A stretch of DNA of 64,000 nucleotides from Cupriavidus taiwanensis (lineage in GTDB: Bacteria > Pseudomonadota > Gammaproteobacteria > Burkholderiales > Burkholderiaceae). How positions within the stretch are numbered: the first letter of the stretch is position 1; each line of letters begins with the position of its first letter. The stretch covers positions 1,941,901 to 2,005,900 of the forward strand of contig NZ_LT977071.1 in NCBI RefSeq assembly GCF_900250075.1, given 5' to 3'. Below the pieces are notes generated by a model, which worked only from the letters and a program-made list of their open reading frames with translations, did not search any database and had not been told where the DNA came from. A program made the position numbers and the translations under genes. Of the stretch, positions 27,193 through 35,452 are shown one piece after another.

Positions 27193-28763
27193 GTCTCGGA
27201 CAGGGTTGTATTGCCGTTGCGAAGATAGCCGCGCAACTCTACCGGCTTGGTTTCGTCCTTGCGGCGCATCAGCATGGTCATGCGCCAGCCGCCGGTCGCG
27301 TCATTGCGCTGCACCGACGTCTTCAACAGCTCGCCGTTGGCATCGGCCGAAACCACCGGGTCGATGCGAACGTCCGCCGGCAGCCTGCGGAAGGCCGGGC
27401 CTTCGAAGTCGACCACCAGCGAAAAGCTCGTGTCCTCCTTGCTGCGGGTCTGGCCCTGGCCCATGCGGGTCTGGGTCACCCACGACAGCGGCGGCTCTTG
27501 CTCGCCGTCCTTCTGCCACAGCAGGCGGTATTCATAGTCGAAGGCCTGCTTCGGCTTGGGCGGGTTGTCGGGCACCCAGTACGCGACGATGTTGTCGTTG
27601 GTCTCGTCCGGCGTCGGAATCTGCACCAGCTCGACGCGGCCCGAGCCCCAGTTGCCGCGCGGCTGCACCCAGCCGCTGGGCCGGCGCTCATACCACGCGC
27701 CGATCTCCTGGTAGCTGTTGAAGCTGCGGTCGCGCTGCATCAGCCCGAATCCCTGCGGATTGGTCGCCGCGAACGAAGTCACCAGCAGCCGCTTGGGATT
27801 GACCAGCGGACGCCAGACCCATTCGCCGGTGCCGAGGTGAATCGAGAGGCCGTCGGAGTCATGCACCTCCGGCCGGAAATCCTGCGCCGGCGCCGGCTGG
27901 TTCTCGCCGAACAGGTACATGCTGGTCAGCGGCGCCAGGCCAAGCTTGGTCACGTTCTCGCGCAGGTAGAGCCGCGACTTGACCTCCATCGCGGTCTCCG
28001 CGCCGGGCTTGATGGTGAAGCGGTACGCCCCGCTCATGCGGCGCGAATCCATCAGCGCATAGATGGTGATTTCCTTGGCATTGGCGCCCGGGCGCTCGAT
28101 CCAGTATTCGACGAAGCGCGGGAACTCCTCGCCCGAGTTGAGCGCGGTATCCACCGCCAGGCCGCGCGCCGAGAGCCCGTACCACTGGTCCTTGCCGAGC
28201 GCGCGGAAGTAGCTGGCGCCGAGGAACGACGCCAGTTCGTCCTTGCGCTTGCCCTGGTTCAGCGGATACAGGATGCGGAAGCCGGCATAGCCCAGCCCTT
28301 TCAGCTTGGCGGCATCGACCTTGTGCGGGCCGTAGTTGAACGCGGAGGGGTCGAAGCGGAATTCGCGCACGCTGTTGCCCACCACTTCATGGATGCGCAC
28401 GGGCTGGTCGAACACCATGCCCTCGTGGAAGAACGACAGCTCGAACGGCGAACGCGTGCCGCGCCAGGCGAAGCGCTCGGGCTTGTACTCGATCTCGCGG
28501 TAGCGCTCGTAGGTCAGCTCGCGCAACTCGCGCGGCAGGTTCTGGGCCGGCGCCTTGTAAGGCGACGCCGCCAGCTGGCGCGCGCGCGAGGCGACGGTGT
28601 CGAAGTCGAACGCATGGGCCGCCATCGCACACAGCGCCAGCGCACCGCCGCCGAGCCAGGCCGCGATCCGCGCTCCGGCGCGCGCGGCGCGACGGCGCGC
28701 CCCCGGCCCGGCAGCGGGCAAGGTAAACGGTACGGATATTCGTGGCGTGGCGATCTGTGACAT
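27165..28763 (-). CDS. opgG: Glucans biosynthesis protein G
   Basis: Periplasmic protein needed for elongation or branching of periplasmic glucans, partner of OpgH. The start at 28763 ([11 protein letters not shown]) gives 532 residues with a long basic N-region ([14 protein letters not shown]) and a hydrophobic core ending AMAAHA before [14 protein letters not shown]. The Arg-rich stretch might allow Tat export. MdoG hallmarks: [56 protein letters not shown] sequence, and a C-terminal immunoglobulin-like domain. An in-frame ATG at 28802 is an alternative start. Confidence 0.94.
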   Translation of the reverse strand: MSQIATPRISVPFTLPAAGPGARRRAARAGARIAAWLGGGALALCAMAAHAFDFDTVASRARQLAASPYKAPAQNLPRELRELTYERYREIEYKPERFAWRGTRSPFELSFFHEGMVFDQPVRIHEVVGNSVREFRFDPSAFNYGPHKVDAAKLKGLGYAGFRILYPLNQGKRKDELASFLGASYFRALGKDQWYGLSARGLAVDTALNSGEEFPRFVEYWIERPGANAKEITIYALMDSRRMSGAYRFTIKPGAETAMEVKSRLYLRENVTKLGLAPLTSMYLFGENQPAPAQDFRPEVHDSDGLSIHLGTGEWVWRPLVNPKRLLVTSFAATNPQGFGLMQRDRSFNSYQEIGAWYERRPSGWVQPRGNWGSGRVELVQIPTPDETNDNIVAYWVPDNPPKPKQAFDYEYRLLWQKDGEQEPPLSWVTQTRMGQGQTRSKEDTSFSLVVDFEGPAFRRLPADVRIDPVVSADANGELLKTSVQRNDATGGWRMTMLMRRKDETKPVELRGYLRNGNTTLSETWSYILPPA

Positions 28764-29130
28764 GTATGCCAGGGTGAGCGGTTGAATCGGAGTGGCCGGC
28801 ATCGGCGGCCCGAACGATGAAGGACACGGCAAGAGATGAGCCCGGCGCCGAGTGGCGAGGCCCTGACGCGGGGCAGGTTGCCCGCGGGGCACCGTGTCCG
28901 GGTTGTTGCGATGCGCAATAAACCATAGCAATTCGAGACGCGAAAGTCACGTTTCGATCACGCAAGGTTTGAAACAAAATGTTGGCCACGTAGCCCGAAA
29001 GCCGCTCCACGCATGGCTTTGCGGGCGATCAGGTCACATCGCCGCGAGCCTCGGCACGGTCAGCCTCGATCGGCCGCCCCGGTCGCGCACCGATGCGGGC
29101 CGGAACGCGCCCGGCCCGTTTAATACACTG
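28764..29130. other. 367-bp intergenic region upstream of opgG
   Basis: No gene is supported. It contains the opgG leader and promoter (28922-28950) and the downstream end of the repeat-protein gene at 29131. An apparent extension of opgG through 28802-28931 overlaps the promoter and lacks protein-like sequence. Confidence 0.5.
28922..28950 (-). promoter_or_regulatory. Possible sigma-70 promoter of opgGH
   Basis: On the minus strand GTGACT (28950-28945) and TATGGT (28927-28922) are spaced 17 bp apart, each matching consensus at four of six positions. A transcript would have a leader of about 150 bases before the opgG start. Confidence 0.4.
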
Positions 29131-29502
29131 TTACTTTTTGGCGCCTTCGCTGTAGGGATCGAACTTGCCGCTCTTGGCGCCTTCGGAATAGGGATCGAAC
29201 TTGCCGCTGTTCATGCCGCCCTGGCTGAACGAGTCGTACGATTTTTGTGCGCCACCCTGGATCGGCTCCATCTGGTCGGGCCTGGCGCCCGGGTTCAGCG
29301 CGGTCACGTTGTCGCTTTTTGCGCCGTCGGTGTACGGGCTGAACTTGTCCTGCTTCGCCCCGTCGGTGTAGGGATTGAACTTGTCCTGCTTGGCACCGTC
29401 GGTGTACGGACTGAACTGGTCGGCCTTGCCCGCGGTCTGGGCGTGCACCGTGCCGAAGGCGCAGGCGACGGCCAGGCCGATTGTGAGATAGCGCAGCGTC
29501 AT
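29131..29502 (-). CDS. Secreted protein of 12-residue PYTDGAK repeats
   Basis: 123 residues. A signal peptide (MTLRYLTIGLAVACAFGTVHA) is followed almost entirely by tandem repeats of about 12 residues with the pattern [D/G]-K-F-x-P-Y-[T/S]-[D/E]-G-A-K. Three near-perfect copies come first (residues ~26-62), a degenerate stretch with NPGARPDQMEPIQGGAQ and a spacer follow, and two copies GKFDPYSEGAK end the protein. AAAGGAG before the ATG supports the start. No known domain is recognised; repeated acidic/aromatic units could bind a metal ion, a polymer or a partner. Function unknown. Confidence 0.85.
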   Translation of the reverse strand: MTLRYLTIGLAVACAFGTVHAQTAGKADQFSPYTDGAKQDKFNPYTDGAKQDKFSPYTDGAKSDNVTALNPGARPDQMEPIQGGAQKSYDSFSQGGMNSGKFDPYSEGAKSGKFDPYSEGAKK

Positions 29503-29701
29503 GGGATCTCCTTTCGCAGGAATGGACGCCCGTCGTGCAGCGGCACGATGGGACAGAAATCAACGCTAGGTCAGGGGCACGCAGGTGTCAACCGCGGCCC
29601 GGTGGCCGCAGTGGCCAGACACGTCGGCAACCGTCGTCCCCCGCACCGCATTGCGCTTACAATGCCACTCCAACGCCACCATGTAGCTACAAGGAACCGT
29701 C

Positions 29702-30127
29702 ATGCTGACTCGGCAAACCTCATCCTCCGGCAGCCTCGCCCGCCCCGCCCTGCGTGCCGCAATCGCAGGCGCGCTGGGGGCCGTGCTGCTCTGCGCCGCG
29801 CCCGCGCAGGCGTACTTCGACAACTACCTGAGCGGCACCATCATCGGCACGCTCAACGACAAGGAAGGCGCGTCGCTGGCCAAGTCGGTGCGTACCGCGC
29901 TGAACGATACGGCCGATGGCCAATCGGTGGCATGGACCTATCCGGCCGCGGGACGGCGCCAGCAGATCGACGGCACCATCAGCCCGGTCGAGAGCAAGAC
30001 CGACAAGGGCCAGCCGTGCCGGCGCCTGAAGTCAGAGCTCAAGCGCGGCAGTGCCGAAGAGCACTGGAGCGGCTGGTTCTGCAAGCAATCCAACGGGCAA
30101 TGGAAGTCGCGCCACGTGGGCGATTAA
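29702..30127 (+). CDS. Exported surface-antigen-like protein
   Basis: 141 residues with a signal peptide ending near CAAPAQA (residue ~37) and a small mature domain. The pattern ASLAKSVRTALNDTADGQSVAWTYPA, then GTISPVESKTDKGQPCRRLKSEL and GWFCKQSNGQWKSR resembles the C-terminal module of 17-kDa/RT0821-type surface antigens, in which two Cys form a disulphide. The usual upstream glycine-zipper region is shortened to YLSGTIIGTLN. It is convergent with the next minus-strand gene. Localisation is well supported; role is not. Confidence 0.72.
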   Translation: MLTRQTSSSGSLARPALRAAIAGALGAVLLCAAPAQAYFDNYLSGTIIGTLNDKEGASLAKSVRTALNDTADGQSVAWTYPAAGRRQQIDGTISPVESKTDKGQPCRRLKSELKRGSAEEHWSGWFCKQSNGQWKSRHVGD

Positions 30128-30163
30128 GCTGGCTGGCAGCAGGCAGTGCCGCGCGGCCGCGCT

Positions 30164-30757
30164 TTAGCGGCACAGCTTGCGCAGCAACTCCCCGGCGATG
30201 GTGCCGGGGCCGGCCACCTGGAAGGTGCCGGACTGCGGCGCGCGGATGGTATAGAGCGATTCGCCGCGCGCAAAGCGCTTGCTGTAAAGGGTCTGCTCGA
30301 CCACGGCAAACATCGACGTGGCACAGTTCAGCACCATGCGCTTGAGCGAGGAACGGATCGGTTCGCCGCTCGCGGTGCGGATCACGCCTGACGGCGAATT
30401 GCGCATCACCACCACGCCCACCTGCGTACCCTGGCGGCGCACCGCCGACTGATCGAAATAAGAAATCACGCCATTGGCGCCCATCAGCGGCAGCCAGCGC
30501 TGGGGGTCGGGGGCGCCGGGATCGGGCGCGGCCACCAAACGGCAACCTTCCCTGGGTGTGGAGCGGAACACGGTGCCGGAGCCAGCAACCTGGCACTCGT
30601 AAAGGCCGGCGGCGGCGGCCGGCCGGGATGCAGAGGCCGGCGCCACGTCGATGGCCGGCACAGCGCCGTCATCGGCGTGCGCGTGCGCCTGCGGCAGGGC
30701 CAGGCCGAACACGCAGCCGGCCAGCGCGGCTGCGTGTCGAAACATGCGGAACATCAT
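30164..30757 (-). CDS. Exported protein, possibly surface-adhesin E-like
   Basis: 197 residues from the start at 30757 (MMFRMFRHAAALAGCVFGLALPQAHA, signal peptide). A short Pro/Ala linker leads to GLYECQVAGSGTVFRSTPREGCRLVAAP, a DUF4124-like start, then a compact domain (VISYFDQSAVRRQGTQVGVVVMRN ... LKRMVLNCATSMFAVVEQTLYSKRFARGESL) resembling the surface-adhesin protein E fold. Two Cys in the first part and Cys in LNCAT and LLRKLCR may pair. A longer frame to 30817 adds no signal features. Assignment is tentative. Confidence 0.65.
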   Translation of the reverse strand: MMFRMFRHAAALAGCVFGLALPQAHAHADDGAVPAIDVAPASASRPAAAAGLYECQVAGSGTVFRSTPREGCRLVAAPDPGAPDPQRWLPLMGANGVISYFDQSAVRRQGTQVGVVVMRNSPSGVIRTASGEPIRSSLKRMVLNCATSMFAVVEQTLYSKRFARGESLYTIRAPQSGTFQVAGPGTIAGELLRKLCR

Positions 30758-30860
30758 GGAATTACCCTCATGTAGACGGGAAAAAGCGATCCGCATTGTC
30801 GCACACGATGCATGCATTGCGGCGCGCGGGCACGCCCCGATCCATGCATCGCGACGGCCT

Positions 30861-31568
30861 TCAGCCGTGCAGGCGCCGCCAGGCGACCAGGTCCTCGATG
30901 GTCAGCACCGGCAAGCGGTACATCCCGGCAAAGGCCAGCGCTTGCGCGCGCCGCGCCATGGTGCCATCCGGATTCATCAGTTCGCACAGCACCGCCGCGG
31001 GAGACAGCCCCGCCATGCGCGCGAGGTCGACTGAACCTTCGGTATGGCCGCGGCGCTCGAGTACGCCGCCGTCGCGCGCCACCAGCGGGAACACATGGCC
31101 GGGGCTGACCACGGCATCGGCGCCGGCGTCCTCGGCAATCGCCGCGCGGATGGTGGTGATCCGGTCGGCCGCGCTGACCCCGGTGCTGACGCCCTCGCGG
31201 GCCTCGATCGACACGGTGAAGGCGGTGCCGTACTGGCTGCGGTTGTGCTCGACCATCGGCCGCAGGCCCAGGCTGCGCACCTTGTCCGTCGGCAGGCACA
31301 GGCACACGATGCCGCTGCACTCGCGAATCATCATGGCCATGTTGGCCTGGGTCAGGCGCTCGGCGGCAAGGATCAGGTCGGCCTCGTTCTCGCGGTCGTC
31401 GTCATCGAGCAGCACTACGGGCCGGCCCTCGCGCATGGCCTCGAGGGCCTGTTCGATGCGCAACTCCAGCGCGCGCGGGTGGGCGCCAGCCATCGTATCG
31501 ACAGTGGCACTGGGATTGGCCTCCGCGGACACCGCGGGGGCAATGGCTTCGGTGGAAAAGCTAGACAT
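30861..31568 (-). CDS. ribB: 3,4-dihydroxy-2-butanone-4-phosphate synthase
   Basis: Converts ribulose 5-phosphate to 3,4-dihydroxy-2-butanone 4-phosphate plus formate in riboflavin synthesis. 235 residues; motifs are [20 protein letters not shown] (acidic Mg site), [29 protein letters not shown] and PGHVFPL. There is no GTP cyclohydrolase II domain, so this is monofunctional RibB rather than RibBA. The start at 31568 has AGGAG upstream; the frame continues upstream only into the riboswitch. An FMN riboswitch (31741-31893) precedes it, so the gene is repressed when FMN is plentiful and probably is a second, regulated copy of this activity. Confidence 0.95.
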   Translation of the reverse strand: MSSFSTEAIAPAVSAEANPSATVDTMAGAHPRALELRIEQALEAMREGRPVVLLDDDDRENEADLILAAERLTQANMAMMIRECSGIVCLCLPTDKVRSLGLRPMVEHNRSQYGTAFTVSIEAREGVSTGVSAADRITTIRAAIAEDAGADAVVSPGHVFPLVARDGGVLERRGHTEGSVDLARMAGLSPAAVLCELMNPDGTMARRAQALAFAGMYRLPVLTIEDLVAWRRLHG

Positions 31569-31740
31569 GAAACGCTCCTGGTTCAGCATCAATGGGCGTT
31601 CCAGGGGAAGGTTCAACGGAGCTGCAAGGCCCGCGCGCCATGCCGAGCGCACGCGCGCGAACCGCCGCGCCCTGCGCGCGCACAAGGCTCGGCAAACCAC
31701 GGGCCAGGCAAGCGCCAGGCCAGCGGGCAAGCTCCGTCCA

Positions 31741-31893
31741 TCTTCTTTCATCCGGACTATGACCGTCGGCCCTGGCTTCTCACCAGGTCTGCTGACCTCG
31801 CACGGGAATGCGAGCGCTCGCGGGCTCGCCGGACACGCGCTGCGCGTCGCGGCATACCGCCGGTGGGGACTTTCACCCCGCCCTGAAGACGTA
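31741..31893 (-). promoter_or_regulatory. FMN riboswitch (RFN element)
   Basis: On the minus strand the conserved core pieces occur in order: TTCAGGGCGGGGTG, AAAGTCCCCACCGGCGGTA, a variable GC-rich hairpin, GTCAGCAGACCTGGTGAGA, GCCAGGGCCGACGGT, and the closing CATAGTCCGGATGAAAGAAGA. It lies 172 bp before the ribB start, leaving room for an expression platform over the intervening GC-rich leader. Confidence 0.96.
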
Positions 31894-32145
31894 ACGTAAC
31901 CGGGCCGGCCAGACGGCCGGCACCGGCCCGCGCATGTTAGCACGATTGTTCCTTGTCACTGCGCGCCGCGCGTCAAGACCGTATCCTGCTGCGGCCCGCG
32001 TCGTGGCGCCGGTCACGTTAGGTCTCGGCAACGTGCCTTCCCATGTACTACAAATAGGGTAAGGAGGCAGCGCCTGGGGGCTGCAAGCGCCGGTTTTTCC
32101 ATGGCTTGCCTGACAACAACGCAGCATCTTTTCAGCGTGCTTCCC
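31894..32145. other. 252-bp divergent intergenic region
   Basis: Carries the ribB promoter on the minus side and presumably the promoter of the PagL-type gene on the plus side. No convincing extra gene; an overlapping minus frame of 91 codons near 32013-32288 has no protein features. Confidence 0.4.
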
Positions 32146-32775
32146 ATGCGCCGACACGACCAAGAAGCCAGACAAGACAGCCATGCGAGTTGCATCCCCC
32201 TCCTTCCAACTTTCTCCGCGCGGCGGTGGCGGCGGCCGCGCCGCGCCGCCATGGCGGCGCTGCTTGCGCTGGCCGGGTGCCTGAGCACAGCCGCGCGCGC
32301 GGCGCCTGCTATCCAGCTTGGCTACGGCTTCGACGACCGCCATCACGTGCAAAAGGCGGAGCTCGCCATGCTGTGGGATTCGGGCCTGGCGTGGGGCAAC
32401 CCGCAGGGCTGGCAGGTCGACCTGCAATGGGAGGTCAATGTTGCGCGCTGGCTCAGCGACAGCAACAACAATCCTAACGATCTGTGGGAGTTCGGCGCGT
32501 CGCCGGTGGTGCGGATCGCATGGTGGCGCCACAGCTGGGTGCCGTTCATGGAGCTCTCGGTGGGCGCGCGGCTGCTGAGCGGCACCCGCACCTCCGACGA
32601 TCACGTCATCTCCAGCGCGTTCCAGTTCTCGGAATACGCCGGCCTTGGCGTGATGCTCGGCAAGGACCGCAACTTTGCCGCGGGCTACCGCATCCAGCAT
32701 CTGTCCAATGGCGGCATCAAGGAGCCCAACCCTGGCACCACCTTCCACGTCATCTACCTGCGCTACCGCTTCTGA
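32146..32775 (+). CDS. pagL: Lipid A 3-O-deacylase (PagL-type)
   Basis: Outer-membrane beta-barrel esterase that removes the 3-O acyl chain from lipid A. From 32146 it has ~209 residues: a basic N-region, a hydrophobic signal core (MAALLALAGCLSTAARA) and a barrel of alternating aromatic strands. The catalytic region is visible in YRIQHLSNGGIKEPNPG (His and Ser of the triad; Glu follows), and the protein ends in the aromatic C-terminus YLRYRF required for barrel insertion. The start is uncertain (ATGs at 32101, 32146 and 32251). Its last 26 bp overlap the end of the convergent regulator. Confidence 0.88.
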   Translation: MRRHDQEARQDSHASCIPLLPTFSARRWRRPRRAAMAALLALAGCLSTAARAAPAIQLGYGFDDRHHVQKAELAMLWDSGLAWGNPQGWQVDLQWEVNVARWLSDSNNNPNDLWEFGASPVVRIAWWRHSWVPFMELSVGARLLSGTRTSDDHVISSAFQFSEYAGLGVMLGKDRNFAAGYRIQHLSNGGIKEPNPGTTFHVIYLRYRF

Positions 32776-33643
32776 CGGGCCCATCGTGCGCCGCGCCCTG
32801 CGTTTCAAACAGGACCCGCGTGGCGTCGTCGGCCGGGAAAAAGCATTCGATGCGCAGTTCCTGCAGCGTGACGTCCTGCGGAATGCCGAGCGTGGTCAGC
32901 GTCGAGAACAGCGACGCGCGGAACGTCCCCGCATGCAGCACCACCGGCAACAACGGCGGCGGCGGGCCGTCGCTGCCTTCATCCTCGGGCAGCAGCACGC
33001 CGCCCGGGCCGACCATGTCCGGATGCCAGTCGGCGATGCGCGCGAACAGCGCGCGCGCGGTCTGGTCGTGCGCCTGCACCTGCAGCTCCTGCCAGACGCG
33101 CCGCAACAGGTAACGGCCCACCTGCCGCGCATTCTCTATGACCGGCCACAGGCCGTCCGGATCGAACACCGTCAGCATCAGGTTGATCCGGTGCGGATCG
33201 TCGGCCAGCGATGCCGGCGGGCGGCCGCCAAGCAAGGTGTCGAACATGCGGCGGTAGGCGGCATTGGCATCGACCAGGTTCCAGAAGCGGTCCAGCACCA
33301 CGGCCGGGTACGGCTCCTGCTTCGCCAGGATCAGGGCGATGGCCTGCTGCACCATTTGCAACGGCGGCGCGGTCAGCGCGTGTTCGCTGTAAGCCGGGGC
33401 GAAGCCGCTGGCGAGCAGCAGCCGGTTGCGCTGGCGCAGCGGCACGCCGAGGCGCTCGGCCAGCGCCAGCACCATCTCGCGGCTGGGGCGGGCGCGCCCG
33501 GATTCGAGGAAGGAGATGTGGCGCTGCGAGACCCCGGCGGCCAGCGACAATGCCAGCTGGCTGTAGCCGCGCTTGCCGCGCCAGTAGCGCAACAGTCCGG
33601 GGAAGTCGAGAGTGGCCTCGGAGGCAGGGGTAAGCGTTTCCAT
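32750..33643 (-). CDS. XRE-family regulator with MmyB-like ligand domain
   Basis: 297 residues: an N-terminal helix-turn-helix (about 15-75, GLLRYWRGKRGYSQLALSLAAGVSQRHISFLESGRARPS) and a C-terminal MmyB-type PAS-like domain (about 100-275, PYPAVVLDRFWNLVDANAAYRRMFDTLLGG) thought to bind fatty-acid-like ligands. Members often regulate neighbouring oxidoreductases, but here no such gene is divergent; the CNNM protein starts ~190 bp away on the other strand. Its 3' end overlaps pagL by 26 bp in a convergent arrangement, which may give antisense interference. Confidence 0.9.
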   Translation of the reverse strand: METLTPASEATLDFPGLLRYWRGKRGYSQLALSLAAGVSQRHISFLESGRARPSREMVLALAERLGVPLRQRNRLLLASGFAPAYSEHALTAPPLQMVQQAIALILAKQEPYPAVVLDRFWNLVDANAAYRRMFDTLLGGRPPASLADDPHRINLMLTVFDPDGLWPVIENARQVGRYLLRRVWQELQVQAHDQTARALFARIADWHPDMVGPGGVLLPEDEGSDGPPPPLLPVVLHAGTFRASLFSTLTTLGIPQDVTLQELRIECFFPADDATRVLFETQGAAHDGPVRSGSAGR

Positions 33644-33835
33644 GCGGGCTATTACAGCATGGCGGCGGCCTCGGCGCGAATACCTGGCAGGTAATCGCAG
33701 TCATCCATTGAGGTGGCCGATGGCCGGAAACGCGCCACCGTTTGCGCGGGCGCATCACAGTGGCGAGGTCGTGTAACAGGCGAATGGTATGCTTGATCTT
33801 TTCAGACACCCGGCGCGCAGAGGGCGCGCACCCTG

Positions 33836-35149
33836 ATGGAAATTGCCATATTACTGGCGCTGATCCTGCTGAACGGCCTGTTTGCGATGTCCGAGATTGC
33901 ACTCGTTACAGCCCGCAAGGCACGCCTGCAACGCCAGATCGAGAACGGCGACCGCGGCGCCATTGCCGCGGCCAAGCTGGGCGAGGACCCCACCCGCTTC
34001 CTCTCGACCGTGCAGATCGGCATCACCTCGATCGGCGTGCTCAACGGCGTGGTCGGCGAATCGACGCTGGCGCAGCCGCTGGGCGTGTGGCTGCAGGGCT
34101 TCGGCATCTCGGAAAGCACCGCCGGCTATGTAGCCACCGCCATCGTGGTGGCCGGCCTGACCTATTTTTCCATCGTGCTGGGCGAACTGGTGCCCAAGCG
34201 CCTGGGCCAGATGGCGCCCGAGGCTATCGCGCGCCTGGTGGCGCGTCCGATCGGCTGGCTGGCGGTGGCCTCGACCCCCTTCGTCAAGCTGCTGTCGAGC
34301 TCCACGCGGCTGGTGCTGCGACTGCTCGGCACCCAGGTGGACCGGGGCCCCGGCGTGACCGAGGAAGAAATCCACGCCCTGCTGGTGGAGGGCTCCGAAG
34401 CCGGCGTGATCGAGCAGCACGAGCACACCATGGTGCGCAATGTGTTCAGGCTGGATGACCGCCAGCTGGCGTCATTGATGGTGCCGCGCGGCGACGTGGT
34501 CTACCTCGATGTCGAAGCGTCGATGGACGAGAACCTGCGCCGCATCGAGGAATCGGACCACTCGCGCTTCCCCGTGGTGCGTGGCGGCATGCACGACATC
34601 ATCGGCGTGGTCAGCGCGCGCCAGCTGCTGGCGCGCCGGCTGCGCGGCGAGGAAGCGGACCTGCAGGCGGCGGTGCAGCCTGCGGTGTTCGTACCCGAAA
34701 GCGTGACCGGGATGGAGCTGCTGGAAAACTTCCGCGCCTCGGGCGGGCAGATCGCCTTTGTCATCGACGAATACGGCGAGGTGCTGGGCCTGGTGACGCT
34801 GCAGGACCTGATCGAGGCCATCACCGGCGAATTCAAGGCCGAGGCCGCCGGCGAGCAATGGGCGGTCCAGCGCGACGACGGCTCATGGCTGCTCGATGGC
34901 CTGATCCCGATCCCGGAGCTGAAAGACCGCATCGGCCTGCGCCAGGTGCCCGAAGAAGAAAAGGAGCGCTACCACACGCTGTCCGGCATGCTGCTGTTGC
35001 TGCTGGGGCGCCTGCCCCAGATTGCCGACACGGTGCAATGGGGCGACTGGCGCTTCGAGATCGTAGACATGGACGGCAAGCGCATCGACAAGGTGCTGGC
35101 CGAGCGCTTGCCGCCCCAGGACGGGCCCGAGGAAGAAACCACCGGCTGA
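33836..35149 (+). CDS. CNNM/CorC-type membrane protein (hemolysin family)
   Basis: 437 residues in three parts: an N-terminal CNNM/DUF21 domain with about four membrane helices (1-190; MSEIALVTARKARL, TSIGVLNGVVGE), a pair of CBS domains (about 205-330; MVPRGDVVYLDVEASMDENLRRI, IDEYGEVLGLVTLQDLIEAI) and a C-terminal CorC/HlyC domain (about 345-425; LLDGLIPIPELKDRIGL). Despite the historical hemolysin label, such proteins are linked to Mg2+ or other cation transport. Stand-alone gene. Confidence 0.93.
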   Translation: MEIAILLALILLNGLFAMSEIALVTARKARLQRQIENGDRGAIAAAKLGEDPTRFLSTVQIGITSIGVLNGVVGESTLAQPLGVWLQGFGISESTAGYVATAIVVAGLTYFSIVLGELVPKRLGQMAPEAIARLVARPIGWLAVASTPFVKLLSSSTRLVLRLLGTQVDRGPGVTEEEIHALLVEGSEAGVIEQHEHTMVRNVFRLDDRQLASLMVPRGDVVYLDVEASMDENLRRIEESDHSRFPVVRGGMHDIIGVVSARQLLARRLRGEEADLQAAVQPAVFVPESVTGMELLENFRASGGQIAFVIDEYGEVLGLVTLQDLIEAITGEFKAEAAGEQWAVQRDDGSWLLDGLIPIPELKDRIGLRQVPEEEKERYHTLSGMLLLLLGRLPQIADTVQWGDWRFEIVDMDGKRIDKVLAERLPPQDGPEEETTG

Positions 35150-35452
35150 GTAGCGGAGGCCGGCATCACCGTTACGCCGCGGCGTCAATCGCATCCTCCC
35201 TGGATGGATGGCGCCGCACTGATCCAAATCAAATGCAGTTGCGGCCAAATCACTTTGGCGCAATCGGCAACGCCCCTCCCCCTTCCCTTCGCTTATGATC
35301 GGGCTTCGCGGCCCCAGCCGGCCGCGGCACGCATGGCTGCACCCTGGCGACGACTGCGACCGCAGCGTGCCGGCGGCCTGCCGAAGAACCATTTCAGACA
35401 CGGGGAGACGCGAGCGCCGCCAGCCATTGTCCGGCGGCCCGCAAGATCATGC
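35150..35452. other. ~300-bp region upstream of the degenerate EAL protein
   Basis: No separate gene. TATGAT at 35294-35299 could be a -10 box but no matching -35 is seen. The EAL frame remains open back to 35204, yet the first ~80 codons are Arg/Pro-rich and overlap this likely promoter. Confidence 0.35.

Noticed and set aside
29320..29430. Tandem 36-bp repeats that look like a short CRISPR
   Set aside because: They are in-frame units of the PYTDGAK repeat protein with no spacers of unrelated sequence and no cas genes.
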